Part shown: piece by piece, positions 10,401 to 20,744 of the stretch | How positions within the stretch are numbered: the first letter of the stretch is position 1 | How the letters are laid out: the number at the start of each line of letters is the position of its first letter | Assembly: GCA_963971405.1 (NCBI GenBank) | Contig: OZ020491.1 | Location: forward strand, 20,702,855-20,766,854 | Direction of reading: 5' to 3' | From: Psococerastis gibbosa | Taxonomy: Eukaryota; Arthropoda; Insecta; Psocodea; Psocidae | Length of the DNA stretch: 64,000 nucleotides | Program-made: the position numbers and the translations under genes | The notes under the pieces: generated by a model | Seen by the model: only the letters and a program-made list of their open reading frames with translations | What the model was told of the DNA's origin: nothing | The model's database searches: none

Positions 10401-13400
10401 GAAGTATGAAATTTTATATTTAAAAAAATTGTGATGTATGGACCTGTAATAAACTACAACACAATACTGGAATATGACTTCATAGGGTTTATTAGCTCTT
10501 TCTTAAAAAAACAAATATCACGATACCATGCACAAAAGTGCACACATTTTAAATTAAAGGGAAATGCTGCATTCGAGTGACTCAAGCCCTCATTTAGACC
10601 TGGTACACACGGACGAGTCACACGCCGGTGACTCACTGAAAAATTAGTCATTGTAGCAAATGGGTAGTTGGAAAACCACTAAGTCAACTTCAGATGATTT
10701 CTAAGTCTGAGGCGTGAAGCCGACCGCACACCGGTGCAAGGTTTTTCCTTTGACAAGCCCAAGCCACCAAAAATCTTCGAAAGAACGTTCAGAAATGTCT
10801 TTTTTTTTTTGCAGCAGCAGCCCATGTGTTCCCATGTCAAATCGTCCGTGTGTACCGAGCCTTAATTTTTGTCTGAACAAGTCCCTTTTATCGATTAATT
10901 GGATATGAGATATTTCATATATTGTAGCATTACATAGTACATAATAATACTGACATTAAACTAACTTATGTAGATTGAAGAGGCAGCCTCCTGTTTTAGA
11001 CAAACTATAGGGTTGCAGTGACCGGGTCATTGCTGTTAGTTTTAATTTTTATCCATATTGTTTTGTAAGTTGCTGGTGTGATATCCTGTGTCTTCAGTGT
11101 ACCACGGTGAACTCATCCCGACAGCGGCGACGAGAAGCCAATGACCCCAGTGAGTAGTCACGGTAGTGAGTAGCCCTATAGTAATTCCTATTGTGTCAAT
11201 GGTAAGGTTGTCTCAGCTTGGCCATAATCGCTTGTAGCCGGTGTAGGATGACATCGAGGACGTGCATCAGTTTGCATATAGCCAGCAATTCATGAAGCAA
11301 CAACATCAGTAATGTCCAACAAATTCATGGGGTCATTGACATTGCCAAGTAAGCCAAGGTCAATAAAACAAGTCCTACAGGACATAATTATTAGTGGTTC
11401 CCACAATCAATTACACCAGTACAAAATTTAAATCAGTTACCTCTTTAAGTAAGCTTTGACTAGAGGTCCGCAAACAACATTGGTGGGTGCAGTGTAGTTA
11501 TTGGTAATAAGAATATCGAAGAATTTTTCAACCTGGTCGACCCCTCCCTCGATTTCGGCGGCAACAAGAAGTTCCCATGCGTTTCTTGTCCAAGACGCCT
11601 TCGTTTTCATAGAAGAATGCCCTTGTGGACGATCTTGCAGCAGATTCGTGGCTTCTAAAATTTAAAAGATTAAAAGAACATTTTATTAAGACGATTCTTC
11701 TATCGTTCTGTAGTTTAATTCCCCTCTGACAACATCGCGATCCTATGATGACGACATAAAATAAAGTCCGGATTTTGAAAATTTCATCAGACCACATTGG
11801 TTCTAGACGTTTTCTAAATATTCAAAGTTCATGTTCTGCGTTTTGTTCCGTGAAGATGTGATTATGAGCGAAACTGTGTTCGTGACGCCAAGAACTATCG
11901 TTAAATTAGACGTAGGAATTGAGCCATAAATTCTCTCATTTGCGTTTAATTAACATCAAAATTCTGTTTTGCTGGCTCTTCAGCCCTTGATGAGCTTTGG
12001 CCTGCTTGACAACTCTCCTCCAGTCAACTCGGTTTTGTACGACGTTCCACCATATACGGACTCCCAACTCATGGAGGTGGGTTTGTTGGACGCCTTGCAG
12101 TCTTCTTCCCGTCATCATGCCTGCTTTGTATATTTTAACACAAAATTCCATTAATAGCAATAATAATAAGATTACCCTCTAATCGGCCTTTTTTAATCAG
12201 AAGTGTCGCAAGATCCATAATCTTATAGCAATCCAAGGCAAACTTCGGAAAATCTTTATCCATGGTTTTGAGTACAATAACAGCATCATCAGGCATTGCT
12301 GACTTTACATAGGCCTCCAAAAGGGATGCCAATATGCCGGGTGACAATGCCATTCCTCCTTCTCGTAACTTTTGGTACACCTGTTGTGCCTTTTTAGCGT
12401 CTCCCGATCTGCAGCTCACTTGAAGTAACCGTCTCAGCGCTCCTCTAGTGTTCATTCCTTTAGCTTCTAGTTCGATGACGTGACATTCTAATTCCTCGGC
12501 ATTCATTTCTTCCTGAAATAAATACATACACCGATGTTATTGTTGTATTGTTGTTATTGTACAACCACCGGACATGACTACCTGGCATCTCACCTGCACC
12601 GCATTGGGGTCCTAGAGTCCGATGCGTGCCCTATGTGCGACTACGCCCCAATGACTGCTGCGCACCTTCCTAACTGCCCAGCCCTAACTGACGACGCAAT
12701 AGAGGATGATGAGGACGACTTCGCGGGGATAGCTCGTCTATACTGGTCAGCGCGTCACCAAATGGCTCAGATGCCAAGGGTGGGCGTTGGCTAGTAAGTA
12801 AGTAAGTATGTTATTGTTGTACTGACATTAAAATGATAACTTTTGCTTGCAAGTTACACAGTCGGCATCACCTGAGCCGCAAGCCATATATGATACTAAG
12901 CGGTAAGTAGCATGTTTCCAAGATTTTGCCACCATGTCTTCTCAGACACAATTTGTCCAACACCAGCTTACAGTTCACAAACACCGCAGTTCACGACCGC
13001 ATAGTCCTGTTCTGTCGTTTTTGTTGTCATACCTGATCTAACTGAACCTATGGCGCCCATTCCAGCGACCGGCTAGGGCTATTTACAAAAACGGTGACGT
13101 GGTAGCAGACATTCAAGACTTAGGCGGGGTTTCCACCGACCTCGCATTGCAGAATTGACGGAAATGTTTATTTTCCTCTATGGCATAGTTAAAATTGATC
13201 AATGATTGTACAGTAAAATCACAAACAAACAAACTCAAATTAAAAAATGGCGTCATTAAGTACAAACATTTTAATAGATTTCTATAAAAAGAAAAATTCT
13301 AATTTCCGCCAATGTCATTCGCATTCTGCAATGCGAGGTTGGTGGAAACCCCGCCTAAGTCTTGAATGTCTGCTACCACGTCACCGTTTTTGTAAATAGC

Positions 13401-16400
13401 CCTAGCGGCCTAGCCGGTCGGTGGAATGGGCGCCTAATCAAATTGTGCTCCGTCCGACTCTCAGTCATGTTGGCTTAACCACACTACTTGATGCAATATT
13501 CACATGTCGCTTGGCAACGGACCCACGAAGAGGGCAAGAGGCAAACGAAGAGAGGTCTCTAGTTACCAACATAGCCATGATAAGATCCAATTGGATGAGG
13601 CACGGCGCACCTGATTAGACATGAACCACTTCTTTCTGTTTTGTTTTTGTTTGTGTTTTTATTGGATTAGAGAAACTTTAGGACAATACTAACAACACTA
13701 GCCTTAAGAATCTTGATTATTGTAATACTAACCATTCCTTGCCTTACCTGGGTTAGCCCATAGAAGACTTTCTAGTCTTATAGTTCGCCCAGATAAAAAT
13801 AAAGTCGTTATTTATTTATGAAATTACTTACCGGATGTGGAATAATACTTTGAGGACATCCTGCACGAATTTCCTTATCATTACTCGTTAAATTGCTCAG
13901 TGCTATGTTTATATCATCTGTCAGAACATTATGTTGTGAAAGCGAGCGATATATCCAGCGATAACCAATCGGAGTTATAAAACATTTCTCTTTTTTGAGC
14001 GCCTTAAAAAGAAGAAAACGTTGCTAATACGCATGACTATCATGAGTTGCATAAACTTCTGAATTTGTTAGTTGACATGTAGGCTCTATAGGTAAATGCT
14101 TAATTTGTTAGTCAAAATAGGAGTTCGCCAGCTTATAATTGGCATCTGAATTTAACCAGCATTTACATTGGCACTGAATATAGCCTACAACATTAACATG
14201 AAATAATTTCCAATAGCAGAGCTCCAGAAAAAAATCCTACGGTCTTACCTTTAACAGACTTAGAAGGCTGGCAGAAGACAAACCCCTTCGCCCCCTAAGC
14301 ACTGTGGCTAACCAATCAGATACGTCGGATATTTCAAGAAGTTTCAACAAACCAACTGTTGACGTTTCGTCACAACTAGACGTGTATCCAGTCGCTAAAG
14401 CCTTCAATAGTGTAGGGCTTCTTGAAGTTAGCGCTGTTTCATGATGGTGCTTACCTTTATTTAAAAAAAAAATTGATTCAAAGTGATTAGTTTTAATCTA
14501 CAGTGTTTATGTATTGTAAAAGAATTGAACAACTCGCCGAAGCAAGAGGGAAAACAGTGGCCGAACTCAAGGTGTTTGCGTCCGAACGGGTCGAGTACAA
14601 GATATGGGTCCGGGGCGACCTCCTCACGCTGAGCACGCGGCACTAAGACGAAGGAAGGAGAAGTCGACTCTGTTTATCAATTATATTAACATTTGGCGGG
14701 TTCTAGGTGTCATGTGGCACAGCAGCCCTTAACGGTATTTATATTATTTCCAGGAACATCGCAGGTTTTACACCGCAAAATTATTGCAACATATTTTTGA
14801 TCAACAATAAAATCTATACAAGACACGACTACGTACATATGTTCACAGCTTGAGCTGCCAATCCACATTTAACTATATGAGTTAGAAATGGAGGCAGTAT
14901 TTGAGATAACGGAATCCCAGTGGTATCCCGTAAGCGCTGCATGACTGAATCTGGGTCATCCAAAGATATTCTTGACAGAACCATTTCTGTTAGTGTATCG
15001 GCATCAGCAGGGCATGCGAAAGACGTCATTTTCTCCAAAATATTGTACACCCCTGTTGACAACGAATACTAAATTAGATTAGAAAATTTAGCCTATGTTG
15101 CTCTTCTGCGACAAATGTCACGAGATGCCAATGGAAAAATATCAGTGACAATATTAACAATCATTCTTGTACGGTAAACTCCCTAATACTCAGTAACGTC
15201 AAGACATGTAGAGTAGTGGTTCGGACTCTGACTTTCACCTGGAAGGTTGTTGGTTCGAGTCCCACACTGGCTACATTTTCTGGCCATGCTTCGCAGGGCA
15301 TTTAAAGAAGGCGGTCCCGGGTCTTCCTAGTTGAGTGTAAGAGAGGGCTTTATAGCCCTAACTCCGCTAGGTTGGCTTAGTAATAGAACAAAAAAGTCCT
15401 TATTTATTTATTTAACGTGTCACTGTCATCAATGTCTTCAAAGTTCTGAGTAATGCCTTATGGTCGCAAATTTGAAGATTAGAAAATCCCTAATCTGTAC
15501 CCCTTCGTGGAGAAGATGGAAGCGCGTAATGGCGACAGAACAGATAGGGGACCGAGTTTGAGCGGGGATAAGCGACAAACAACTAGCCTTTTCTGCGTAG
15601 GGCATTCTTTTATCCTGGGGTTGGGAAACTGACCCCGAAGGCGGGGGAACTCAACGAAGAGTCATCGGCATAAGGATGTATGCATTACAATTCCCTATTA
15701 CAGTCATCATGACTACAATTGCCATGATGATCGCCAATCTTTGATAGAAGAGACATTTTGAAGAATAAGAATGCAATGCTGCTATTTGCCAAAGTATTAA
15801 CCAGGTATAGCGTCAATAGATTGAAATCGTCCGAAAATAAACGCAAGTCTTATCTGATGAACGCAGTCAGATTAAGGTGACATCCGCCGTGGTAGGTGAA
15901 GCTGCATAATGTGGATCTGAAAGACGCCACCGTTTGGAATTACGTAGCAGTAAACATGGCGGTTTCCACTCTGTATAACTTTACCTAAGATGATGGTGGG
16001 AGCCACCCTTAGTAACAACGCTCCACTGACATCTTTATGCATTATGTTTTAATTGATTGATTGGTTCTACCCTCAAAGGTTCGCTAAAATAAAGCTGGTC
16101 CCACCATCACATGAAAAGTAAGGAATACTGGGCGGTAACGCGTTCTGCCAATGCATGGGGGTATGCCCTGCAGTATTCCTTACCAAGATTTTTCAAGCAA
16201 TGATAGGAACCGCCCTGAATAGACGCTAGCTAGTAGCTAGATATTAGGGTAACACGTGCCTTGTTCTCCATGTTGTCGTGCCGCAGACGCTATAAGAGGC
16301 CAGAAATAATGTGGCCGTATACATAAACCTCGCTCCTTGCAGGTATGTAGAACTTTAAAGCTATCTGGTATGTTTTCTTCCTTTAGAACACATTCCAGAA

Positions 16401-18639
16401 CATCGTATAAGGCCTTGCCGTGGGCACCGTCCGACACCATATCTCCGCATACACTCAAAATCTTGCTGACCGACTAGAAAATTTCAAAATTATGTAGATA
16501 ATAAAATCTAAGCATGAGGGAGGGAGAAATGGCTGATGGCACATTTAATGGAGAACAGATGTGCATTTGAAATGTGGGTATACAGACGATATCCTGGAGA
16601 GACCGTGTCGTCCGTTTTGCAGCAGCCCTGGGGCGCATGGAAACAGAAGCCGAGTTGATGAGGAACGAAAAGCTCTGCATGTAATAATCCAAGGGAAGAT
16701 TGAAGAACTGAAGGGTCCAGCAGAATAGAAGAACATCCTGGTTGAAAAACCTGAAGCAGTAGTTTGTCAAGAGCACACCTCACCTATTCAGAGCAGCAGT
16801 CTCCAAGATATTTATAGTTTACTCACAATTGAAGCGTGGAACATAGTCATAATGAATGTAGAATACTGTTCGGCAGACAAGTTGGAAATCTGTTTGAATA
16901 CTAAATATCCTCCAGATGCAAATCCACGAAAGATTAAAGATTCGGCTAGTGCCAATATTTCACTTGCTGAGCATTGTTTCACACTCGCTTCCATCTGAAA
17001 CGAAGAAATTCACTGAAATTAAGTCACGAACTTGAGACCTATTGGGGCATACCCATCTCACTCAAAGCAACCTAATGACTAAAGAACCATCCCCATTTTG
17101 CATCCCGTTCAACCTTGCTACTGCAGGTCATCTACTGCTCTACCTACCCTTGAGACAAAAGAAATCGCAACTACGTTATATGCGACATCTTCTTGAAATG
17201 AAATGAAAAACGGCTTTATATTAGGCGAGCTTTAGTCCCGAAGGGCTACTCTACTCTAACTTAATTCTTCGTGATATACCGTCAGTACCAACTTTACCCG
17301 TCAGCCTGTCAATGCAGCGGATGCAGCCTAGTATTGTCAAAGACTTAGAGACTTAAAAATACCCAAGCGCTTGAATTAAGCAAGAAGAAGGCTCTATGAT
17401 TGGGTAAATTAATTCAACCTTGGTGCATGTCCTATGTAAGTTACGTAGCAGTCTTGAAATTAATTAAAAATACATGAAGAATCAAAATTACCGAAGGTAA
17501 GAGATGCAGCTTGCCTGAGAGAACTAGAGTTTCAAGGACCGTAAGAACCGATCTGGTGGACAACAGGCCTTTTTTCTCGGCGGCAATTTTGGCAGTGTGC
17601 AGTGCAGAGTAATCACCAGCCATAACCGCAGCGCGCATTAGAGCTCGGTATGTATGCTCACCAGGCTCCACCCGGCATTCGTTCATCGTTTCAATCACAT
17701 GTCTAGCACTTGCCATATCTCTACAAAAAATGATTTTTGTTCAGTGGGTTAAGTTAAATAATCATTAAAAAAAGTGAATGGGATTGTTGGTAAAGAACAA
17801 ATAATAATGATACAGCTCTGTTACTTTTGAGAGTATTATTTCTTTTAGATATTTAGTATTTCAATGGTTAAGAACTGAGGCAACAGAATCATGGGCATTT
17901 AACTCACATACAACTATTCTCTAATATTAGCAAGAAGCACAGAACATTATATAGGCTAGGCACTAGGCAGGAAGGATCCAGAAAATGGGCAAAAATCTTA
18001 CCCTCGAACAGCGTGTGCAATAATGAGCGACGCAAACACGGCATCATCAGCTGTTAAATTTCGTGATTTCATGCTAGTTACAACAGTAGAAACATAACCA
18101 GGATCGCCGTTTTCCGCAACTACATCCAATAACAACTTTAGCAGTTTTTCTGAAAGCTCTACACCCGCTTCTGCTGTTTCTTGTTTAAAGGATTTTGGTG
18201 CAATTTTGTGCTTCATAGTGAGGTAACATTTTAACTTCAAAATAAAGTGATTTTCATCTAACACAACCCCGTTGTTTATTAAATGTGTCCAAATGCGATT
18301 CATAAGTTCCAATCGTCTGGAAGGCGAAAACTTTGGATTGTGAGCTAATTCGTTCAATAAATTTTCTGACTCTATGGGGCCAAATTTTTCTATTGTATAC
18401 TGACTCTGATAGTTGGAAACAGGCTGGATGTTACTATTGTTATGACTTATCAACCTGCAATTTAATGATATGTCTGTGGTGGGCCATCGTTTTAATACAC
18501 TATACACATACACTCTTTTGAGCATTTTTAAGCAAATTGGAGGCGACAGATGGTGTGAAGTGGCATATTGAAATAACCACTTGCAATGGAGTATTTTTGA
18601 CGCGACATTCATTGTAAGTCCTCCTGCTGAACGTAACAT
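7318..18639 (-). CDS. LRPPRC: LRPPRC / bicoid stability factor-like mitochondrial PPR protein
   Basis: Twelve exons join without a phase conflict: 18639-18002, 17720-17492, 16994-16827, 16473-16260, 15052-14837, 14454-14249, 14002-13832, 12512-12176, 11654-11441, 10340-10109, 9814-9655 and 7442-7318. They give 2,910 nt, 969 residues plus stop. The N-terminus is basic with no acidic residue for over 50 residues, fitting a mitochondrial presequence. Degenerate helical pentatricopeptide repeats follow (for example ARHVIETMNECRVEPGEHTY in exon 2 and AQQVYQKLREGGMALSPGIL in exon 8). In animals LRPPRC with SLIRP stabilises and polyadenylates mitochondrial mRNAs; the fly homologue is bsf. Known orthologues are about 1,400 residues, so this product is short, and a missed symmetric exon or a shorter lineage form are both possible. 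Introns carry many transposon relics. Another PPR protein cannot be excluded without a search. Confidence 0.78.
7880..7916 (-). ncRNA. Hammerhead-ribozyme-like core in Penelope-like terminal repeat (degenerate)
   Basis: Read on the minus strand: TCAC, then TTGAGAA in place of CTGANGA, a stem II with GAC/GTC, then GAAACCGGTC and GTGA. TCAC and GTGA pair as stem I, and the palindromic ACCGGT gives the tiny stem III known from Penelope-like hammerheads. Two core changes (C3 to U and G8 to A) suggest it is inactive. Confidence 0.55.
8833..8869 (+). ncRNA. Hammerhead-ribozyme-like core, second terminal repeat (degenerate)
   Basis: Same layout as the 7880-7916 copy, in the opposite orientation: TCAC, TTTAGAA, stem II, GAAACCGGTC, GTGA. 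The core is further decayed (TTTAGAA). Confidence 0.5.
9655..9814 (-). CDS. LRPPRC: LRPPRC exon 11
   Basis: Phase 0 in, 1 out. It encodes ETEQLKNQAQRAMELGHLKA and ends LILQHF before gtaagt. Confidence 0.8.
10109..10340 (-). CDS. LRPPRC: LRPPRC exon 10
   Basis: Phase 2 in, 0 out. It encodes NNIEGAVEKFNQFAEQNRVT and VHLLNRLVQAAANVHG, typical helical PPR text, and ends LRQYLT before gtaaga. Confidence 0.82.
10597..10861. mobile_element. MITE, GGTACACACGGACGA family, copy 1
   Basis: The ends GACCTGGTACACACGGACGA and the reverse complement of GGCTCGGTACACACGGACGA form terminal inverted repeats. TTA flanks both sides (10594-10596, 10862-10864), as in PIF/Harbinger-type insertions. It lies in LRPPRC intron 9. 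Confidence 0.72.
11185..11290 (-). repeat. Repeat family B fragment
   Basis: Reverse complement of the unit seen three times at 41001-41393 (gtgtcaatggtaag..ttgtctcagc..atcgcttgtagccgg). It lies in LRPPRC intron 9. Confidence 0.5.
11441..11654 (-). CDS. LRPPRC: LRPPRC exon 9
   Basis: Phase 1 in, 2 out. It encodes NAWELLVAAEIEGGVDQVEK and VVCGPLVKAYLK, an end-of-PPR helix continued in exon 10. Confidence 0.8.
11960..12135 (-). mobile_element. LINE C-terminal relic
   Basis: The minus strand reads LHELGVRIWWNVVQNRVDWR then RVVKQAKAHQGL, the same ORF2 end as at 43395-43620 (ELGVRRWWSVVLNRDDWR). It is a short 3' remnant in LRPPRC intron 8. Confidence 0.6.
12176..12512 (-). CDS. LRPPRC: LRPPRC exon 8: PPR pair
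   Basis: Phase 0 in, 1 out; 112 codons plus one base. It holds two PPR units: RGALRRLLQVSCRSGDAKKA then ILASLLEAYVKSAMPDDAVI. Confidence 0.82.
12555..12805 (+). mobile_element. Non-LTR retrotransposon C-terminal fragment
   Basis: Open frame GHDYLASHLHRIGVLESD, then CPMCDYAPMTAAHLPNC and SARHQMAQMPRVGVG-stop. The Cys/His cluster after GHDYL..HLHRIG is the same as in the 21400-21892 copy. A short (agta)n run follows the stop. Confidence 0.75.
13050..13432. mobile_element. Foldback MITE, GGCG..TTCCAC family, copy 1
   Basis: The outer arms begin GGCGCCCATTCCAGCGACC and continue through gtggtagcagacattcaaga. The inner arms begin GGCGGGGTTTCCACCGACC. A loop carries attgatcaatgattgta. Relatives are at 20271, 22877, 25517, 26207 and 44914. 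It lies in LRPPRC intron 7. Confidence 0.82.
13620..13822 (+). mobile_element. LINE 3' UTR fragment
   Basis: Matches 478-660 in reverse: gaaactttaggacaatacta, tgggttagcccatagaag, and the tail aataaagtcgttatttattt. Confidence 0.6.
13832..14002 (-). CDS. LRPPRC: LRPPRC exon 7
   Basis: Phase 0 in and out, 57 codons. The acceptor is ctttttaag and the donor gtaagt. It encodes CFITPIGYRWIYRSLSQHNV and ends SIIPHP. Confidence 0.78.
14249..14454 (-). CDS. LRPPRC: LRPPRC exon 6
   Basis: Phase 1 in, 0 out. The acceptor has a long pyrimidine tract but an A-rich end (aaataaag). It encodes KHHHETALTSRSPTLLKAL and ends SSASLLSLLK. Confidence 0.72.
14515..14650 (+). mobile_element. LINE C-terminal relic
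   Basis: Frame QLAEARGKTVAELKVFASER then VEYKIWVRGDLLTLS. The minus-strand frame at 34530-34660 gives the related GKQWPSVKALASDRGEFEKW. Both look like the last residues of a LINE ORF2. Confidence 0.5.
14837..15052 (-). CDS. LRPPRC: LRPPRC exon 5
   Basis: Phase 1 in and out. It encodes VYNILEKMTSFACPADADTL and LSQILPPFLTHIVKCGLAAQ. The donor at 14836 (gtacgt) leaves one base that makes a Cys codon with exon 6. Confidence 0.78.
15197..15415 (+). repeat. tRNA-derived SINE, family 1, copy 1
   Basis: Head with a B box (ggttcgagtccca), body ggccatgcttcg..gcggtcccggg, and a conserved tail ggctttatagccctaactcc, gctaggttggcttagtaata, ending cttatttatttattta. Copies are also at 32320, 35205, 56470, 57440, 58070 and 61240. 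Confidence 0.8.
15480..15735 (-). repeat. Repeat family C fragment
   Basis: Reverse of 29340-29460 and 48055-48200 (gccttcggggcc, ttcgcttat, ttgagttc). Nature unknown; possibly a LINE 3' region. Confidence 0.45.
16116..16192. repeat. Short inverted repeat
   Basis: gtaaggaatactg and cagtattccttac face each other across about 50 bp, a possible tiny MITE relic in LRPPRC intron 4. Confidence 0.4.
16260..16473 (-). CDS. LRPPRC: LRPPRC exon 4, likely GC splice donor
   Basis: Phase 0 in. It encodes SKILSVCGDMVSDGAHGKAL to RQHGEQ. No GT donor of good quality gives the phase needed by exon 5. A GC donor (caag|gcacgt at 16260/16259) does, and gives GEQGVYNILEKM. A weak GT donor four bases later would give GEQGTWVYN. 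Confidence 0.72.
16540..16765 (+). mobile_element. RTE-like LINE relic
   Basis: Shares atggaaacagaagccgagtt with 51890-51910 and frames related to its ORF (RRMxTEAELM). Broken by stops and frameshifts, in LRPPRC intron 3. Confidence 0.5.
16827..16994 (-). CDS. LRPPRC: LRPPRC exon 3
   Basis: Phase 0 in and out, 56 codons, with acceptor cgtttcag and donor gtgagt. It encodes helical residues EILALAESLIFRGFASGGYL. Confidence 0.8.
17195..17345 (-). repeat. LINE 3' tail
   Basis: The plus strand begins (gaaat)n then aaaaacggctttatat..ggcgagc, the reverse of an AATAAAGCCGTTTTTCATTTC-type tail also seen at 4864 and 27070. Confidence 0.45.
17492..17720 (-). CDS. LRPPRC: LRPPRC exon 2: PPR repeats
   Basis: Phase 2 in, 0 out; the junction recreates a Gly codon and gives VRGDMASARHVIETM. 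It holds a near-canonical PPR motif with the P-GEHTYRALMRA second half. Confidence 0.82.
18002..18639 (-). CDS. LRPPRC: LRPPRC exon 1: presequence and first helices
   Basis: It encodes residues 1-212 and ends cga gg before gtaaga. The start is either the ATG at 18639 (MLRSAGG) or the in-frame ATG at 18612 (MNVASKIL). Both leave a basic, Ser-rich leader. LSEKLLKLLLDVVAENGDPG is an early helical repeat. Confidence 0.82.
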
Positions 18640-18992
18640 TTCTTCAAAATTTAAAGTGATTTACGATTTCCCTAGAAAGAAACGATTTTCTTTTTAACTT
18701 TTGTTTGTTTGTATACAAATGAACGACGCCATTGTTTTTGCTATGGCCATTAAAGTAATATTATTTATGTTGACAGTAGCAGATTCAAAACATAAATAAA
18801 CTAATTAATTTAATAGCACTTTTTTAAATTGGTTAAAGGTTTTGAAATAATGAATAAAATAAAATAATTTATTGAAGAATTTGCATCCTGTCATAAACGA
18901 AATAATTAAATCTATTTGATTTCAAATTTTGGCGGAATTTTTAACAATAGCAAAAATACTTCGGCTACTTTCGGAAAAAGTCGGAGATTTCT
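18640..18992. promoter_or_regulatory. Probable bidirectional promoter region
   Basis: It lies between the LRPPRC start and the divergent open exon at 18993. It has no repeat-family match. No TATA box is convincing. Called by position only. Confidence 0.35.
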
Positions 18993-19180
18993 ATGACGCA
19001 CCTAGGAAATCAGGATTTGTTTACATTCTGTTTAGAAGGGAAATGTGAAGTTTTAATTGTAGTGTTAACAACTATATCTGGATTTATTAACAAACATTGT
19101 TGTGAAAACGCCAAAATAGCTGACGAGCGCAGAGCCTCTTCACAAATGCTGGATAATTCCATGCACTACAATTTTAAGAG
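18993..19180 (+). CDS. Candidate first coding exon of an unidentified divergent gene
   Basis: The ATG at 18993 is the first after an in-frame TAG about 45 bases upstream. Sixty-two codons are open (MTHLGNQDLFTFCLEGKCEV, then LTTISGFINKHCCENAKIAD) up to a strong donor, ttttaagag|gtgagt. No family is recognised. A possible second exon is 19547-19658, after ccccttctctgcag; the phase fits, it ends in a stop 36 codons on, and an AATAAA lies close by, which would make a 99-residue protein. The second exon overlaps a small MITE and is doubtful. Confidence 0.4.
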
Positions 19181-19647
19181 GTGAGTTATTACCTGTGTTA
19201 TAAGTGACAAGTTTTCAAATAATCTTGGCATAAGTTTCTCATTATAGGCTTTTCATTAGTTTAGAGAAACAATTGTTGTGACTAACATTGGAAATAATGC
19301 AATACTGGGGCTTATACGTAATTTTTAAATTCTCTTTTGATGGTACCGATATGCATTTTTTTCAAGCTTGTCAAATTTCACTACCCCACGGCCTGAGATT
19401 CGCGCAATCGTGCATGTTTCTAATGTAGACAGGATTCTATTTATGAGCCGTAAAGCTCTGTATTACCTACTCTGGTCCATGAAACTGTAAAGAGTGTTCT
19501 CTTTCCAAACTCAGCTATTGATTTTGACAGTACCCCTTCTCTGCAGAGGATTTGAGGATAGAGCGGTTGTCCATTCGTCTTTGTATTGTATTGCATTAAT
19601 TTATTTACTTCTGTTCAACGAGAATAAAATAAATGCCCCTCCACATT

Positions 19648-19776
19648 TTGATACATAGTATGTCACACCGTTTGGTCATAGCTTTTGAAGGCATGGACCA
19701 AACATAGCCTTGCATATTTTTGCGCCTTCAAAAACTGGCCAAAATTTGTTCGTGCCAGCTTAATACTATGTATCAA
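19648..19776. mobile_element. Small MITE
   Basis: Perfect terminal inverted repeats TTGATACATAGTAT and ATACTATGTATCAA enclose about 100 bp (129 bp in all). Confidence 0.65.
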
Positions 19777-19779
19777 GAA

Positions 19780-20265
19780 CATCTGTAAATGGCTCTTTTA
19801 TCGATATTTCTTGTGAGATTGCTCTTAATGGTTTATTCGAGACAGCCCACTACGTGATTTTTTGTACCAAATCGAATTTCACAGGAAATATTCATTGTAG
19901 AACTATCAAAAATTACGCATCCCTTTCTAGAAATACTCTTCATTTTGATACATGACCATCATTTTTAAACTCCATCTTGACTGCTTTTTTGGCAAACTAA
20001 TTGCAATAATTATGGCCAATCTGTGTTAGTGACGGTTACATATCATAACACAAAATGCAGAGGAGCATTTCTTCTGTGAGATGGAACACCTTCCGTAGCT
20101 CTACAGTGTTCATTGCCTCTGTAATTCGACGCTATACAAAAAAGTATTAAACTTAGCTCCGCCCTTTGTTGTTACCGGAAGGAAGGCGACTGCGTGACCT
20201 TCGGGGCAAATTATCAATGCTCAAAGGTAGCAGCTAGAAAGTGCACCTCTTTCACTTTCAAAATC
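19780..20265. other. No feature recognised
   Basis: AT-rich, no repeat match within the window and no splice-bordered open frame that I trust. Confidence 0.4.
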
Positions 20266-20270
20266 AATTA

Positions 20271-20658
20271 GGCGGGGTTTCCACCGACCTCTCATTGCAG
20301 AAAGCAAAGACATTGGCGTGGTAGCAGACATTCAAGACTTGGCGAGTATTCCACCGACCTCTCATTGCAGAATGCAAATGACATTGACGGAAATTTTTGT
20401 TTTACTCTAGGCCATAGTTAAAATTGACCAATGATCGTAGAATAAAATCAAACAAACTAAAATTAAAAAATTGCGTCATGGGATATGTTAAGTACAAACA
20501 TTTTAATAGATTTCTATAAAAAGAAAAATTCAAATTTCCGTCAATGTCATTTGCATTCTGCAATGCGAGGTCGGTGGAAACCCCGCCTAAGTCTTGAATG
20601 TCTGCTACCACGTCACCGTATTTGTAAATAGCCCTAGCCGGTCGGTGGAATGGGCGCC
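20271..20658. mobile_element. Foldback MITE, GGCG..TTCCAC family, copy 2 (rearranged left arm)
   Basis: The right arm is complete and ends tcggtggaatgggcgcc. The left side carries two successive half-arms (ggcggggtttccaccgacc, then ggcgagtattccaccgacc), a sign of nested insertion or internal duplication. TTA precedes the left end. Confidence 0.72.
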
Positions 20659-20744
20659 TGAAGACAAAGTACAGATTAAGGATTTGTTGACCCAGGCCCT
20701 GCCATTACCCATAATTTGTGGAAACACATTGCTTCTCATATTAT

